Source: Palsa-504 sp963790065 (lineage in GTDB: Bacteria > Actinomycetota > Actinomycetes > Streptosporangiales > Streptosporangiaceae). From it: a stretch of 64,000 nucleotides of DNA. The stretch lies in NCBI GenBank assembly GCA_963790065.1, contig CAWBNK010000010.1:1-64000 (forward strand). The letters are read 5' to 3'. Of the stretch, positions 53,017-61,898 are shown one piece after another. The position numbers were made by a program, and so were the translations under genes. The notes beneath the pieces were generated by a model, which was not told the origin of the DNA, made no database searches, and saw nothing but the letters and a program-made list of their open reading frames with translations. The stretch's first letter is position 1, and each line of letters begins with the position of its first letter.

Positions 53017-53190
53017 TCAGGCGGCCAGCAGTTCATCCAGGCGCCTGGTGATTGGCCAGGCACCATAGGAGCTATTGGAGATCACGGTGTGGGTTACGTG
53101 CGACTTCGGATCGTGGACGCTCCGGAATGAGACGCCGGCATCGAATCCCTCAAGGATTACGGTGCCGCTTTGTCCGCCGACCGGAATGCC
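53017..53190 (-). pseudogene. C-terminal fragment of a serine hydrolase (beta-lactamase family)
   Basis: The minus strand from about 53190 reads IPVGGQSGTVILEGFDAGVS, FRSVHDPKSHVTHTVISNSS, YGAWPITRRLDELLAA and a stop at 53017. This is the ending of actinobacterial beta-lactamase-related serine hydrolases (V-x-S-N-x-S-D/Y-G-A-W-P-I-x-R-x-L-D). Catalytic motifs and start are absent. The upstream edge coincides with copy 1 of the dispersed palindromic repeat, which suggests the break occurred there. Confidence 0.6.
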
Positions 53191-53226
53191 TTGTGAAGGA
53201 TTTCACAACTCGTTTCCGCGGAAACG
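53170..53226. repeat. Dispersed palindromic repeat, copy 1
   Basis: A degenerate left part (TTTGTCCGCCGACCGG), then TTGTG-AAGGAT-TTCACAA (53191-53208) and the perfect 16-bp palindrome CGTTTCCGCGGAAACG (53211-53226). Copies 2 and 3 lie at 58791 and 63023. Confidence 0.75.
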
Positions 53227-53297
53227 GGGGCTTATGCCGCAGGGTTCATGCAGGCCCATCACTGATGAGGGTGTAGCGGTCGGCGGCGCGTTCGACA

Positions 53298-53336
53298 GCG
53301 ACACGGCAGCCGGCATGATGTCGGCTGCCGTGTCGC
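53298..53336 (+). promoter_or_regulatory. 15-bp stem hairpin upstream of the leader ORF and patatin gene
   Basis: GCGACACGGCAGCCG (53298-53312) and its exact inverse complement (53322-53336) enclose nine bases, GCATGATGT. It lies 52 bp before a short ORF and 158 bp before the patatin gene. It may be an attenuator or a terminator of upstream transcription; no U-tract follows. Confidence 0.55.
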
Positions 53337-53387
53337 CGACGTGCTAACGTCTTGGGGATCGTGATCCATCGGCAGGAGGTGAGTCCC

Positions 53388-53447
53388 ATGAACGCAGTAT
53401 CCGCAGTGGGTGCTCCGCTGCAGTCCACGATCGCGCGACTGAGGTAG
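53388..53447 (+). CDS. Possible 19-codon leader peptide
   Basis: MNAVSAVGAPLQSTIARLR, with a near-ideal AGGAGGT seven bases before its ATG, better than that of the patatin gene 46 bp downstream. The bases around both ATGs are alike (TCCC-ATGAAC-CA). It could couple or attenuate translation of the patatin gene or encode a signal peptide. No biased codon run (such as tandem His or Trp) is visible. Confidence 0.45.
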   Translation: MNAVSAVGAPLQSTIARLR

Positions 53448-53493
53448 TCGCCACCGGGAGCGCCCGCCAGGCAACTCGCGAAAGGCGACTCCC

Positions 53494-54498
53494 ATGAACA
53501 CAACACCTTTTTCAACTCTGCACTTCACCTCGACGACGGCCTCCGACCGGCCGAGGTCCGACCAGGATCAGCTGCAGGCCGGCGCCACAAGGCGGGTGTG
53601 CGGCGCGGGTGAGCGAGCGTTGGTCCTCGGTGGTGGCGGAGCGGCAGGCAATGCGTGGTTGATCGGCGTCATCGCCGGCCTGTTTGATGCCGGGCTGGAT
53701 GTGACCGAGGCCGATCTGATCATCGGGACGTCGGCCGGATCGACGGCCGCTGTCCAGATAACTAGCGCGAGCCCGGCCCAACTGCTTGCCGGCATCCTTT
53801 CCGCTGCGCCCCAGCGACGGACTGGCCCGGTCGGATCCGACGGTGGACGCGTTCCCATTGGGCCGGTGGCCGACCATATGCGAAGGACGAGCGAGATCAT
53901 CGCCGCCGCTGAGGATGCGGCCGACATGCGCCGCAGAATGGGTGCGGCGGCGCTCGAGATGGATGCCGCGTCGGACGGCTCCGGGCAAACGCGGTGGCGC
54001 GCTACGGTCGCCGCTCGGCTGCCCAGTCAGCGCTGGCCGGAACGAACGGTGCTGATCGTAGCTGTCGATGCCCACACCGGTGAACCGGTCGTGTTCGACC
54101 GCCACAGCGGAGTCGACTTGGTGGACGCCGTCGCCGCCAGCTGTGCCAACGGCTTCGGTGTCCCTCCCTACGGTGTCGGCGACAGCCGGTACATCGACGG
54201 CGGCTACCGACGATCCAGCGAGAATGCCGATCTGGCAGCCGGATACGGGCGGGTGCTGGTGCTGTCACCACTTGGCGGCAGAACACGGGCACCGCTGGAC
54301 TGGGGCATGCATCTTGCCGCACAGGTCGCCGAACTATGCGCCCGCGGCAGCAGAGTCGAAACCGTTCTCCCGGACAGCGACTCCCGCAACGCATTCGGCA
54401 GCAATCTGATGGATCCGTCGACGCGTCCGCCCGCCGCTCGAGCCGGTTACGACCAAGGCAGAGCCCTTGCCGAGCCGCTCACCGAATTCTGGCGCTGA
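53494..54498 (+). CDS. Patatin-like phospholipase
   Basis: 334 residues. LVLGGGGAAGNAWLIGVI (about 44-61) is the oxyanion loop, IIGTSAGSTAA holds the nucleophile Ser near 80, and YIDGGYRR the catalytic Asp near 234. The Ser-Asp dyad should hydrolyse acyl esters. Residues 1-38 are poorly ordered. AAAGGCGACTCCC precedes the ATG. A hairpin and a short leader ORF lie upstream. Confidence 0.88.
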   Translation: MNTTPFSTLHFTSTTASDRPRSDQDQLQAGATRRVCGAGERALVLGGGGAAGNAWLIGVIAGLFDAGLDVTEADLIIGTSAGSTAAVQITSASPAQLLAGILSAAPQRRTGPVGSDGGRVPIGPVADHMRRTSEIIAAAEDAADMRRRMGAAALEMDAASDGSGQTRWRATVAARLPSQRWPERTVLIVAVDAHTGEPVVFDRHSGVDLVDAVAASCANGFGVPPYGVGDSRYIDGGYRRSSENADLAAGYGRVLVLSPLGGRTRAPLDWGMHLAAQVAELCARGSRVETVLPDSDSRNAFGSNLMDPSTRPPAARAGYDQGRALAEPLTEFWR

Positions 54499-54580
54499 CG
54501 CCCTCGAAATCAGCAGGCCGGTAGGCGTGACGACCCCTGCCTCGGAGGCCGATGGGCGCGACATGTCTTGCGCTACCTCT

Positions 54581-55282
54581 TCAGGTTGACGGTTTGCTGG
54601 CGGGAGCGGCAGGCGCGCGCGTGAGCGCTCGGGCAGACAGGGCGGTGAGCCAGCCGAAACCGGTGATGATGCTGGCTCGCTGGAGCAATCCGGCGTGATT
54701 GACCAGCCGGGGTGACTGGTTAAAGCCGGGGCCGGCCAGGGCCATGGTGGCCAGCATGGTCGTGGCGGTGGCAGCGCAGTACAGGGCGAATCCGCGGTCG
54801 CCGGCCCGGATGGACTGCCGGCTGCAGGTGAACGCGGCCGCGGGCAGGCCGACGAACACCGGGACTGCTGCGAGGTTGTGCAGCATGCCGGTGCGGGTGG
54901 GCTGGGTGAGCGCGTCGGGAGTTCCTGGCGGGTAGCCGCTGACCGGGTCGGTAGCGAAGACGGCGGCGCCGATGAGGCCGACGCCGGCTGCGCCGATCAG
55001 GGCCCGTCCCGCCCGGCTGGTAAGCGCAGGATCAGCGGTGCGGCCCAGCCCGGCGGCACCGGCCAGGACCAGTGTCCCGGTCACCGCGAAGTTCGCGGTC
55101 TGGACCCGGCCGCGTGGCCCGAGCGCAAGCGAACTGACCGGATGGCGCGACGGGCGATACCCGTCCCGGGTAGCACCGTCGGTGAGGAATGTCGCGACGA
55201 AGACCGGCCCGGCAGCCAGGCCGCAGGACAGCAGTCCGCGAGTCCATCTCGCTGTCCGGCCATGCGCGCTGGCGGGTTCCAC
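54581..55282 (-). CDS. DUF998 family membrane protein
   Basis: 233 residues with six membrane segments. LSCGLAAGPVFVATFLTDG, then SRHPVSSLALGPRGRVQTANF, is the usual start of DUF998 proteins, and ATDPVSGYPPGTP is the central loop. Function unknown. Start GTG at 55282. A second DUF998-like gene lies at 61899. Confidence 0.82.
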   Translation of the reverse strand: MEPASAHGRTARWTRGLLSCGLAAGPVFVATFLTDGATRDGYRPSRHPVSSLALGPRGRVQTANFAVTGTLVLAGAAGLGRTADPALTSRAGRALIGAAGVGLIGAAVFATDPVSGYPPGTPDALTQPTRTGMLHNLAAVPVFVGLPAAAFTCSRQSIRAGDRGFALYCAATATTMLATMALAGPGFNQSPRLVNHAGLLQRASIITGFGWLTALSARALTRAPAAPASKPST

Positions 55283-55456
55283 GAGCCAACACTAGCGAGC
55301 CTGGGCGGCCAGGACAGAACTCCGCCGGATCAGCAGCGCAGGCAAACCCGGCAAAGCAGCCATTGGAATGCCCCGAGGGGAAGCCTGAGCGTACCGCGCC
55401 TAGTCGCTTTCATCGTCTGGCTCAGGGCCGTAGTTCCGGCCTGAGCGCGGTGCCGG

Positions 55457-56440
55457 TCATGGCCCGCTTGGCTGGGCATCGGTGTCGGCGATGCCCGGGG
55501 GGACGACCTTGCCTTGCTCGATGTCCTGCGCCAGTCTGGATCTTGCGGCCAGGATCCCCTCGTCCAGCACGCCGGAGCCCGCCGCCCGCGAGATGACGTC
55601 ACCGCCGGGGCCGCGCAGCACCATCGCGGAGCCGACCGCGAGCACCGCGCCGGCGATCGGCCCTGCGACATACACCCAGTAGCTTGTCCAGTCACCGCTG
55701 ACCAGGGCGGGACCGAAGGAGCGGGCCGGGTTCATGGAGACGCCGCTGACCGGCGCTGCCCACAGGCCGGCTAGGGCGATGTAGGCGCCGACGCCGAACG
55801 CGGCGATGGCGCCGACATTCTGCGCGGCCGACGCGGTGCCCAGGATTACGCTGACCAGCAGCGCGGTGAGCACGATCTCCATGAGCAGGGCCTGCCAGTT
55901 CTTGTACCCGGGGCCCGGCAGCGTCGCCCCCAGATGCTCGATGTTCCCGAACACCAGGCGGAGAAACAGGCAGGCCAGCGTCGCGCCGATGAGCTGGATG
56001 AGGATGTAGCCAGGGACACGCTTCCACGGGAAGTCCCCGCGCAGCGCGAAGGCCAGCGACACGACCGGGTTCAGGTGCGCGCCAGAGACGGCGCCCATGA
56101 ACAAGACGACCGCCGTCACCATCAGGCCCGGGGCGACGACGGCGGCAGCCAGGCTGATCTGGCCCTTGGCGTGCAAAAGCCCCCCGCCCGCGGCGGCCAG
56201 GACCAGCGCGAAGGTGCCCAGCAACTCCGAGAACAGCCGCCGCCATTCCTTGCGCGGGTTGTCGAAGTCCCGACGATCCCCGAACTCGAGCATCAGCACG
56301 TGCTGCGTGCGCGGGAAGGCCGATCCCAGGACCGTCGGGTCCATCCGCTGGACCGGCGCGCCGCTCACGACGTCCGCTCCTCGTGCGCTCCCGCGCGTGG
56401 CCGGACCATCCTCCTGGCCAACAGGCACGTTGTCTGTCAC
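55457..56440 (-). CDS. MIP/aquaporin family channel
   Basis: 327 residues. A 75-residue cytosolic N-terminus precedes six helices. The two half-helix signatures are AHLNPVVS (NPV instead of NPA, about 125) and SMNPARS (about 236). GDW-T-S-Y-W-V-Y-V-A-G-P follows the second. An NPV first motif and GVSMNPARSFGP suggest a water or small-solute channel with altered selectivity. The long N- and C-terminal tails are unusual. Confidence 0.88.
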   Translation of the reverse strand: MTDNVPVGQEDGPATRGSARGADVVSGAPVQRMDPTVLGSAFPRTQHVLMLEFGDRRDFDNPRKEWRRLFSELLGTFALVLAAAGGGLLHAKGQISLAAAVVAPGLMVTAVVLFMGAVSGAHLNPVVSLAFALRGDFPWKRVPGYILIQLIGATLACLFLRLVFGNIEHLGATLPGPGYKNWQALLMEIVLTALLVSVILGTASAAQNVGAIAAFGVGAYIALAGLWAAPVSGVSMNPARSFGPALVSGDWTSYWVYVAGPIAGAVLAVGSAMVLRGPGGDVISRAAGSGVLDEGILAARSRLAQDIEQGKVVPPGIADTDAQPSGP

Positions 56441-56768
56441 GCCCCGGTCCTTCCCGTCAGGCGAAGAGGCTCTGCACTGAGGCTCGCAACCCCACGCCCA
56501 ATCCTCGCCCGCGCGATCACAACGGTGCCAGCCGCCATGCGCTCGCGCATCCTAGTTGACTCAATCGCCGGCCCGATCGTTGCTGGCCAACCCTGAGGCC
56601 AGGACACGCGAGCGAGCCAGATCGGTTGGCAACAGATCGACTTATCCGGCACAGGACATCCTGCTCGTACATGCAGATGACGGGACTAGCGCGGATGCGT
56701 CAGCGCGCTGTCAGTTCGTCGACCGACGCCTACGCATGGCCGCGAAGAACGGCAGGTAGGTTCTGGAG
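56441..56768. other. Intergenic region, 328 bp
   Basis: No gene, repeat or hairpin could be supported here. It should contain divergent promoters for the aquaporin and the flavoprotein genes. Confidence 0.35.
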
Positions 56769-57293
56769 ATGGAGATCATAAATCTGGGTCAGGCGGACGG
56801 ACTGCCGCCCGTGGATTGGGCCGTCGTTGTCGAGAAGCTCGATGCGGGGTCGACACCGCGACCGGACGCGGCGAATTCCCGCACGACGTGGCTGTCCACC
56901 GTCAACGAGGACGGCAGCCCGCATGTGACTGCAGTCGGTGCTCTCTGGGTGGATGGCACGTTCTGGTTCCAGACGAGCGCGGGTACGCGCAAGGGACGCA
57001 ACGTCGCGCGCGATCCGCGGTGTTCGATCGCGGTGTCGATCCGCGATGCGGACGTCGTGATCGAGGGTGACGCGGCGCGGGTAACCGAGCCGGGCGCAGT
57101 AGCGCGCATTGCGAAGGCATGGGCGGATAACGGCTGGCCGGTGGAGCCCGATGAGAGCGGGTCGGGCATCACTGCCCCGTTCAACGCACCGTCGCAAGGA
57201 CCACCGCCGTGGAACGTGTACCGCATCGAGCCACGCTCGGCAACCGTGGTCTCGGCGACGGAACCGGGCGGCCTGACCCGCTTCCGCTTCTGA
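56769..57293 (+). CDS. Pyridoxamine-phosphate-oxidase-like flavin/F420-binding protein
   Basis: 174 residues, split beta-barrel. TTWLSTVNEDGSPHVTAVGALWVDGTFWF is the flavin-binding core, RKGRNVARDPRCSIAVSI follows, and the end WNVYRIEPRSATV closes the barrel. Members use FMN, F420 or haem. TGGAG lies immediately before the ATG. Confidence 0.82.
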   Translation: MEIINLGQADGLPPVDWAVVVEKLDAGSTPRPDAANSRTTWLSTVNEDGSPHVTAVGALWVDGTFWFQTSAGTRKGRNVARDPRCSIAVSIRDADVVIEGDAARVTEPGAVARIAKAWADNGWPVEPDESGSGITAPFNAPSQGPPPWNVYRIEPRSATVVSATEPGGLTRFRF

Positions 57294-57336
57294 CGCTGTC
57301 CGGGCTAGGAGACGGCCCATTCGAGCCCGGCCGGGA

Positions 57337-58377
57337 GAGCTAGCCATCCGCTCATGGCGCGGACAGGGCGCTGACCGCGACCTGTGCGACAAAGAAGAGG
57401 ACCTGACCGGGGATAAGACCGATGAGGGCGACAGCGGGCTGATCGCCCGGCTGGCGCGGGAGCTGCACTGCTATGTGCCGGAGCGGCTGGAGGGGGCGTG
57501 GGCCGAACTGCGGGATGAGGGGCGGCGCCGCGCGCAGCTGATCACCAGCGCGACCGCGGCCAAGCAGCTGATCCGCGACAAGCTGGGCCTGGTCGCCCCC
57601 GCGCTGCTGGAGTCCGCGTGCGAGCCGTTGGACTCCGCGACCTGGCTGGCGTCGCTGGAAGTGGTGCTGGAGCGCTGCGGCGGGGAGGTGGCCGCGGTGA
57701 CCGTGATGGGCTATGAGGCGTTCGCCGCCGCGGTGGCCGCCGTGCTGCCCGGCTGGGGCGGCAAGCGGGTCGGCGGGACCTGCCGTCAGCTGTTTTCGGC
57801 GCTGGGTGACGGCCGGGGAGTTGCGCGGATGCGGCGGGCGGCGCTGCGCCGCGCCCGCGGCGCGCTGGCGGACCTGAAGTATGCCCGGGCCCGCCGCGAG
57901 CAGGCCGAGGCGGACATGATCGCGCTGCTGTCCGAGCTGGGCGTGGACGCCGGCCGGATCTGCGAGATTCCCGGCCTGTCCCCGGTAACGCTGGCCGCGA
58001 TCCTGGCCGAGACCGGTGACCTGCATAAATACGAATCGTCGTCGTCGGTAGTCAAGCATGCCGGGATGTCCCCGGCCCGCAACGAGTCCGGCAGCTTCCG
58101 CGGCCAGGCCAAGATCTCCCGCCGCGGCCGGCCCGGGCTGCGGCTGGCCGCCTGGCGGGCCACCTGGGCCGTGCTGCGGCACTGCGCCGTCCTCGCCGCC
58201 AAGCACGCCGCCCTGACCAGCCGCGACGATGACAGCAAGCTCACCCCCGAGCAGGCCCGTGCCGCCTGCGCCGCGTCGCTGCTGCGCTGGATCTGGTCGC
58301 TGACCGTGCACGGCACCCGCTGGGATGCCCGGATCGCGGCCGGCGAGCTCGGCCACCACCACGCCATGGCCGCATAA
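57337..58377 (+). mobile_element. IS110-family transposase, N-terminally truncated
   Basis: From GTG 57475, 300 residues; the same frame is open back to about 57337 and reads DKTDEGDSGLIARLARELHC, the conserved block after the first DEDD residues of IS110 transposases. The RuvC-like N-terminus with its first Asp and Glu is missing. The C-terminal Tnp20 domain is intact: IPGLSPVTLAAILAETGDLH, HAGMSPARNESGSFRGQAKI, RRGRPGLRLAAW with the active Ser/Gly region. The element should be immobile. IS110 elements use a non-coding bridge RNA; the 5' end where it would lie is lost. Confidence 0.8.
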
Positions 58378-59006
58378 CCGCAGGCCGGGCCGCTAGCCAG
58401 GCACAATGCCGGCAGCGGCCGCGCGAACACCGCAGGCCATTTCCCCACGGGGGGAGCGAGCCCGCCCGGACGTAGAGGACCACCTCGCCGGAAACCCAGG
58501 GCAGCTCCCCCCGGCCCGCCCGGGGCCCTCACCAGCCCGGTTGAACGCTGTAGGGACCCCAAGCCCGCTTGAACTACGTCGAGCGCAGGAGCCCCGGGCC
58601 GCGTCCGCGCGCAGCGCCGCATCTCCGCCCCGGCCCCGCTCGCCAGGGCGCCCGCCAGCATGCCCGCAAATCAGCCCACGCCCCGCACCAGCCCTGCACC
58701 TGCGTAAACACCCGGCAGGACGCAGCAAAACCCTCAGTTCAACCGCTGAAATCACGTCCCGGAACCGCTTGACAAACCTCCTCTTACCTGTTTCCGCGGA
58801 GACGTCTTGTGCATGGTTTCACAATCCGCTTCTGCGGAAACGCATTCGGCCGCGGGTGGCATAGGAACGCCCTGTCGTGCCGCTGATCGGGCACGTGTTC
58901 CTGATGTTTACGATGCGTGCGCGAGGGTCATTCAGGCATGCCAGCAGAATTGCCCCTGAAAGCTGGCGCACTCAACCCGCCAGCGCGGGGAGCAGCTGAC
59001 CGGGGA
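58378..59006. other. Post-IS region without a supported gene
   Basis: About 630 bp after the transposase, with no convincing coding sequence. The first 400 bp may be the right end of the IS. It contains copy 2 of the dispersed palindromic repeat (58791-58842). Confidence 0.4.
58791..58842. repeat. Dispersed palindromic repeat, copy 2
   Basis: The fullest copy: TTTCCGCGGAGACG, then TTGTG-CATGGT-TTCACAA (58807-58824), then TTCTGCGGAAACG. Outer parts are inverse complements, giving a long stem. Confidence 0.75.
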
Positions 59007-59216
59007 TCAGTGGTCGGGTTCGTATTTGAAGGAGAGCTGGAGCTTGGTGCGATAGGTGATCGCCCCGCTCTCGTCGAGATGAATGTCCTGCTTGACGACC
59101 TCGGCTACCCGCAGATCGCGGAGCGTCCCGCCGGCGGTTCTGACCGCCTCCGCCGCCGCGTCTTCCCATGAAGTACTGCTCGTCCCGATGATCTCGGTGA
59201 CCCTGTACACACTCAT
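59007..59216 (-). CDS. Dodecin
   Basis: 69 residues. MSVYRVTEIIGTSSTSWEDA, VRTAGGTLRDLRVAEVVKQD and ITYRTKLQLSFKYEP match dodecin throughout. Dodecins form hollow dodecamers that bind flavins or CoA. AAAGGAG lies six bases before ATG 59216; the upstream ATG-less extension is rejected. Confidence 0.92.
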   Translation of the reverse strand: MSVYRVTEIIGTSSTSWEDAAAEAVRTAGGTLRDLRVAEVVKQDIHLDESGAITYRTKLQLSFKYEPDH

Positions 59217-59349
59217 CACGCTCTCCTTTACCACGGGCGGCCCGCTCCGGGCTGCTGCCGTCAGCTTGTCACATAGCCACCTTGCCCGGTCATCGATGCA
59301 GGCAGGTGATCGCCGAGAGCGACGGCCGAAGTGGCCGACGCTTGCGGCT

Positions 59350-59523
59350 TCACCGGTGACCGCGGTGCCGGATCCTCAGCCGCGTCCATGATGATCGTTG
59401 CGCGATGGCTGACAGGCAGTCGCGCTCGGCGTCCTCACGAGTTGAGGTTCCGCCGCCGTTGACGTGCAGGGTCGGCACGCGGTTCTTGACGTCGGCGAGC
59501 GGCATCTGCTCGGACAGTGACAT
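59350..59523 (-). pseudogene. Possible Phd-type antitoxin remnant
   Basis: 57 residues. The start, MSLSEQMPLADVKNRV, resembles Phd/YefM antitoxins, but the rest (THVNGGGTSTREDAERDCLS) does not continue the fold. In another frame, IIMDAAEDP recalls the later I-x-D-A-D-D-L motif. Direct repeats of TTTAGCCAT precede the ATG and CATACT overlaps them, like an autoregulated TA promoter. No toxin gene is adjacent. Confidence 0.3.
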
Positions 59524-59626
59524 GGCTAAAAGTATGGCTAAATTACCGGTCGGCAGCCGGGCGGCGGACGTCCTCATCTGCGATTAGCGTGGTGCTGGCC
59601 GTTCTGGCCAGGTCTGGGCTTCGGAC

Positions 59627-59974
59627 CTATCCCCAGAAGATAGCGGTGGGGTCGCGGTCGATCTCGTCGAGCAGATCATCGATCCGGGCTGATGGCGTTA
59701 TCCGATCGTAGAGGTGGAAGCGGAGGTGACGATCGCGCCAGTACAGGGACCACTGCCTGGTCGCCTTGGTGTAGCGCAGCCGGGCGATCGGGAATCGCGT
59801 CCACTCCGTGCCCATATCTGCACGCCAGGGTGGCCTGCACTCCACGATCGTCAGGTGCCGAGGCGTCACGTCGTACTCCACCTTGACCTGGCTCCGGACG
59901 TGTTCAGGGACCCGCTGCTGGCACCAGCGCCGAACCCGCGCCGTATCCAGCTCCGGCAGTCCTGTTTCGGGCAC
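59627..59974 (-). CDS. DUF3024 family protein
   Basis: 115 residues from GTG 59974 (a TTG at 60076 is an upstream alternative). LPELDTARVRRWCQQRVPEH, VECRPPWRADMGTEWTRFPI and RYTKATRQWSLYWRDRHLRF are diagnostic of DUF3024. It ends ADPTAIFWG-like (RDPTAIFWG). Function unknown. Confidence 0.82.
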   Translation of the reverse strand: MPETGLPELDTARVRRWCQQRVPEHVRSQVKVEYDVTPRHLTIVECRPPWRADMGTEWTRFPIARLRYTKATRQWSLYWRDRHLRFHLYDRITPSARIDDLLDEIDRDPTAIFWG

Positions 59975-60076
59975 CTTGACAGTCTGCCAGCGATACTCCC
60001 GTGAACGACCGGATCTGCCAGGGTGTCGGCCCCGCGGCCTTTCCGGTCGTGGCGAGCGATCTCGGTATCGGATCAA

Positions 60077-60276
60077 GATGAAGTCACCGACTGGCCCCTA
60101 GGCTCTCGCGCCGACGGGCCTATCCTGATGAACACCTTGCGGCAGCCGGATGGACCGCCACGCGCCGCTGGCCGATCGGAATCGTCAGCTGGATGTTTCG
60201 CGGGCATCCGCACATGCCGCCCGTATGGGGCATTTCCTCGTGCTCTCTGAGAGGCGGGCAGCGGAGCCGCGTGATA
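60077..60276. other. Gap of 200 bp without a supported gene
   Basis: No gene or repeat was found between the DUF3024 gene's upstream frame and the cupin gene. Confidence 0.3.
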
Positions 60277-60723
60277 TCAGGGCAGGAGACGGCTGGCGTG
60301 CCGGGCGTAAATCTCGCGCATGCGGTCCGGGTCTGGCGGGGTGTCCGGCGTAAGCGCGGCACCGATTTCGCGCATGAAGGCCAGGGCGGGCTCCGGCGGG
60401 GCCCACAGGCCCAGCACCCGGGCCTCCTCCCCGAAGGGATTGCTGAAGCCGTGCCTGTTACCTCGGGACGCGACGAACATCGATCCCGGGGCCGCCTCCT
60501 GAGGCGCATCCTCGCCGACAACCAGCAGGCGCCCGCTGAGCACGTAGATCGCCTCATCGAATTCGTCGTGCGCGTGAGGGAGCGGCCCGGCGAAGTGAGG
60601 CGGGACGGTGAGCTCCATCGCGGCGAATCCAGGCGGCTGGCCGCCGTGACCCGCCAGGATGTGCATCGGCTGGCCGGCGTAGGAGAATGCCGGTCCTTCA
60701 CCACGGTGTGCCAGCACGGTCAT
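60277..60723 (-). CDS. Cupin-domain protein
   Basis: 148 residues. PHAHDEFDEAIYVLSGRLLV (metal His-x-His and Glu of cupin motif 1) and SMFVASRGNRHGFSNPFGEEA (motif 2 His) are in place. MREIGAALTPDTPPDPDRMREIYARH is a C-terminal helical tail seen in cupins from actinobacteria. ATG 60723 is preferred; upstream in-frame ATGs overlap the ribosome site AGAAAGGG. Confidence 0.82.
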   Translation of the reverse strand: MTVLAHRGEGPAFSYAGQPMHILAGHGGQPPGFAAMELTVPPHFAGPLPHAHDEFDEAIYVLSGRLLVVGEDAPQEAAPGSMFVASRGNRHGFSNPFGEEARVLGLWAPPEPALAFMREIGAALTPDTPPDPDRMREIYARHASRLLP

Positions 60724-60856
60724 AGCCCTTTCTATCATCGGTGTCCGGCGCACCCGCTCATGCCGCCGCGCGCTTGACGAGCCGCGGGGTCGGGGGTTGT
60801 GGGGCTAGTCACCCCGCGTGACCCAGCAGCGGCGATCGATAGCTGTCCGGGCGATC

Positions 60857-60902
60857 TTGCGGGTTATGAGTCAAAGAAACTAAAATTATCGAATCATTCG
60901 AT
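60857..60902 (+). promoter_or_regulatory. Promoter and 15-bp palindromic operator of the TesB-like gene
   Basis: TTGCGG (60857-60862), 18-bp spacer, TAAAAT (60881-60886), then the perfect palindrome ATCGAAT-C-ATTCGAT (60888-60902) over the expected start of transcription. The block is notably AT-rich. A repressor of the TetR or similar class is likely. Confidence 0.65.
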
Positions 60903-60953
60903 CCTGCCGCGGTGCTGAACGCGCGTGGCGGAACAAGAGGGGACCTGAACGCC

Positions 60954-61796
60954 ATGTCCGATCTTCCCGACGTGCTGCGGCTGACCGATATGGGCGAGGG
61001 ACGGTTCGAAGTCACCCAGCCGGCTGAATCGGCGGAGGGCCGCGACGTCGTGTTCAGCGGCCAGTACATCGCCCAGATGCTGATGGCGGCTGAGGCCAGG
61101 GAAGAACGCCAGAAGTCGCCTCGCTCGATCCATACGTTGTTCTCCCGGGTCGGCTCCTATACCAAGCCAATCGAGTTGCAGGTGGAGGTGCTGCACACCG
61201 GGCGGACCTGGGGGAGTGACACGATCACCGCCTACCAGGACGGGCGGCTGCTCTGCCGCTCGCTGGTGCTGATGACCTCGCAGGACCCCGACCTGATCCG
61301 GCACCAGCCGGACCTGCCAGCCGATCTGCCGGGTCCCGAGGAACTGGAGTCCAAGCCCAGCGGCCTGGCCTTCCCCGAGGCGGACTGGCGCCCGGTGCCG
61401 GGCGACCGCGCCGTGGACGGTGTGCCGGTGATGTACGCCTGGCACCGATTCGGCCAGGCCGTGGGCACTCCCGCTGCGAACCAGGCCGTGCTGAGCTGGT
61501 CCACGTGCGGCAACATCATCGGGCTGGCGTTCAGCCCGCACCGGGGCGCGGTCGACATCAGCCAGGCGCACCGCACGCTCAACACCGGAGTCATCGGCCA
61601 CACGATCCACTTCGCCGAGCCGTTCGACGTCTCGCAGTGGCTGCTGCTGGCGCACTGGGCTGACAAGGCGGCGAGCGGCCGGGTCCTCGGCCGGGGGCAG
61701 GTCTTCACCCGGGACGGCGAGTTGGTCGCCGAGTTCTCCCAGGACGCGATGGCAAAGGCCTCGGACAGAGAGGTGGACTGGCAGCACGCGATGTGA
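60954..61796 (+). CDS. tesB: Acyl-CoA thioesterase II (TesB-like)
   Basis: 280 residues, two hot-dog domains. RFEVTQPAESAEGRDVVFSG and LQVEVLHTGRTWGSDTITAY belong to the first; SWSTCGNIIGLAFSPHRGAV and THTIHFAEPFDVSQWLLLAH to the second, followed by GRVLGRGQVFTRDGELVAEF with the conserved Gln and Asp. It should cut acyl-CoA to free acid. ATG 60954 follows GAGGGGA. A promoter with a palindromic operator lies just upstream. Confidence 0.85.
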   Translation: MSDLPDVLRLTDMGEGRFEVTQPAESAEGRDVVFSGQYIAQMLMAAEAREERQKSPRSIHTLFSRVGSYTKPIELQVEVLHTGRTWGSDTITAYQDGRLLCRSLVLMTSQDPDLIRHQPDLPADLPGPEELESKPSGLAFPEADWRPVPGDRAVDGVPVMYAWHRFGQAVGTPAANQAVLSWSTCGNIIGLAFSPHRGAVDISQAHRTLNTGVIGHTIHFAEPFDVSQWLLLAHWADKAASGRVLGRGQVFTRDGELVAEFSQDAMAKASDREVDWQHAM

Positions 61797-61898
61797 GCCT
61801 GGGAATCTCGGCTTCGAGCTAGGGCTGCGGCGGCAGACCGGCGAGCGCGGGCATGGGCAGACCCGGCGAGATGGGCTGGGCGGGGTGATACTGGCCCG

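Noticed and set aside
58378..58790. Possible bridge RNA of the IS110-type element
   Set aside because: The element is truncated and I could not identify a folded RNA with target/donor loops by eye.
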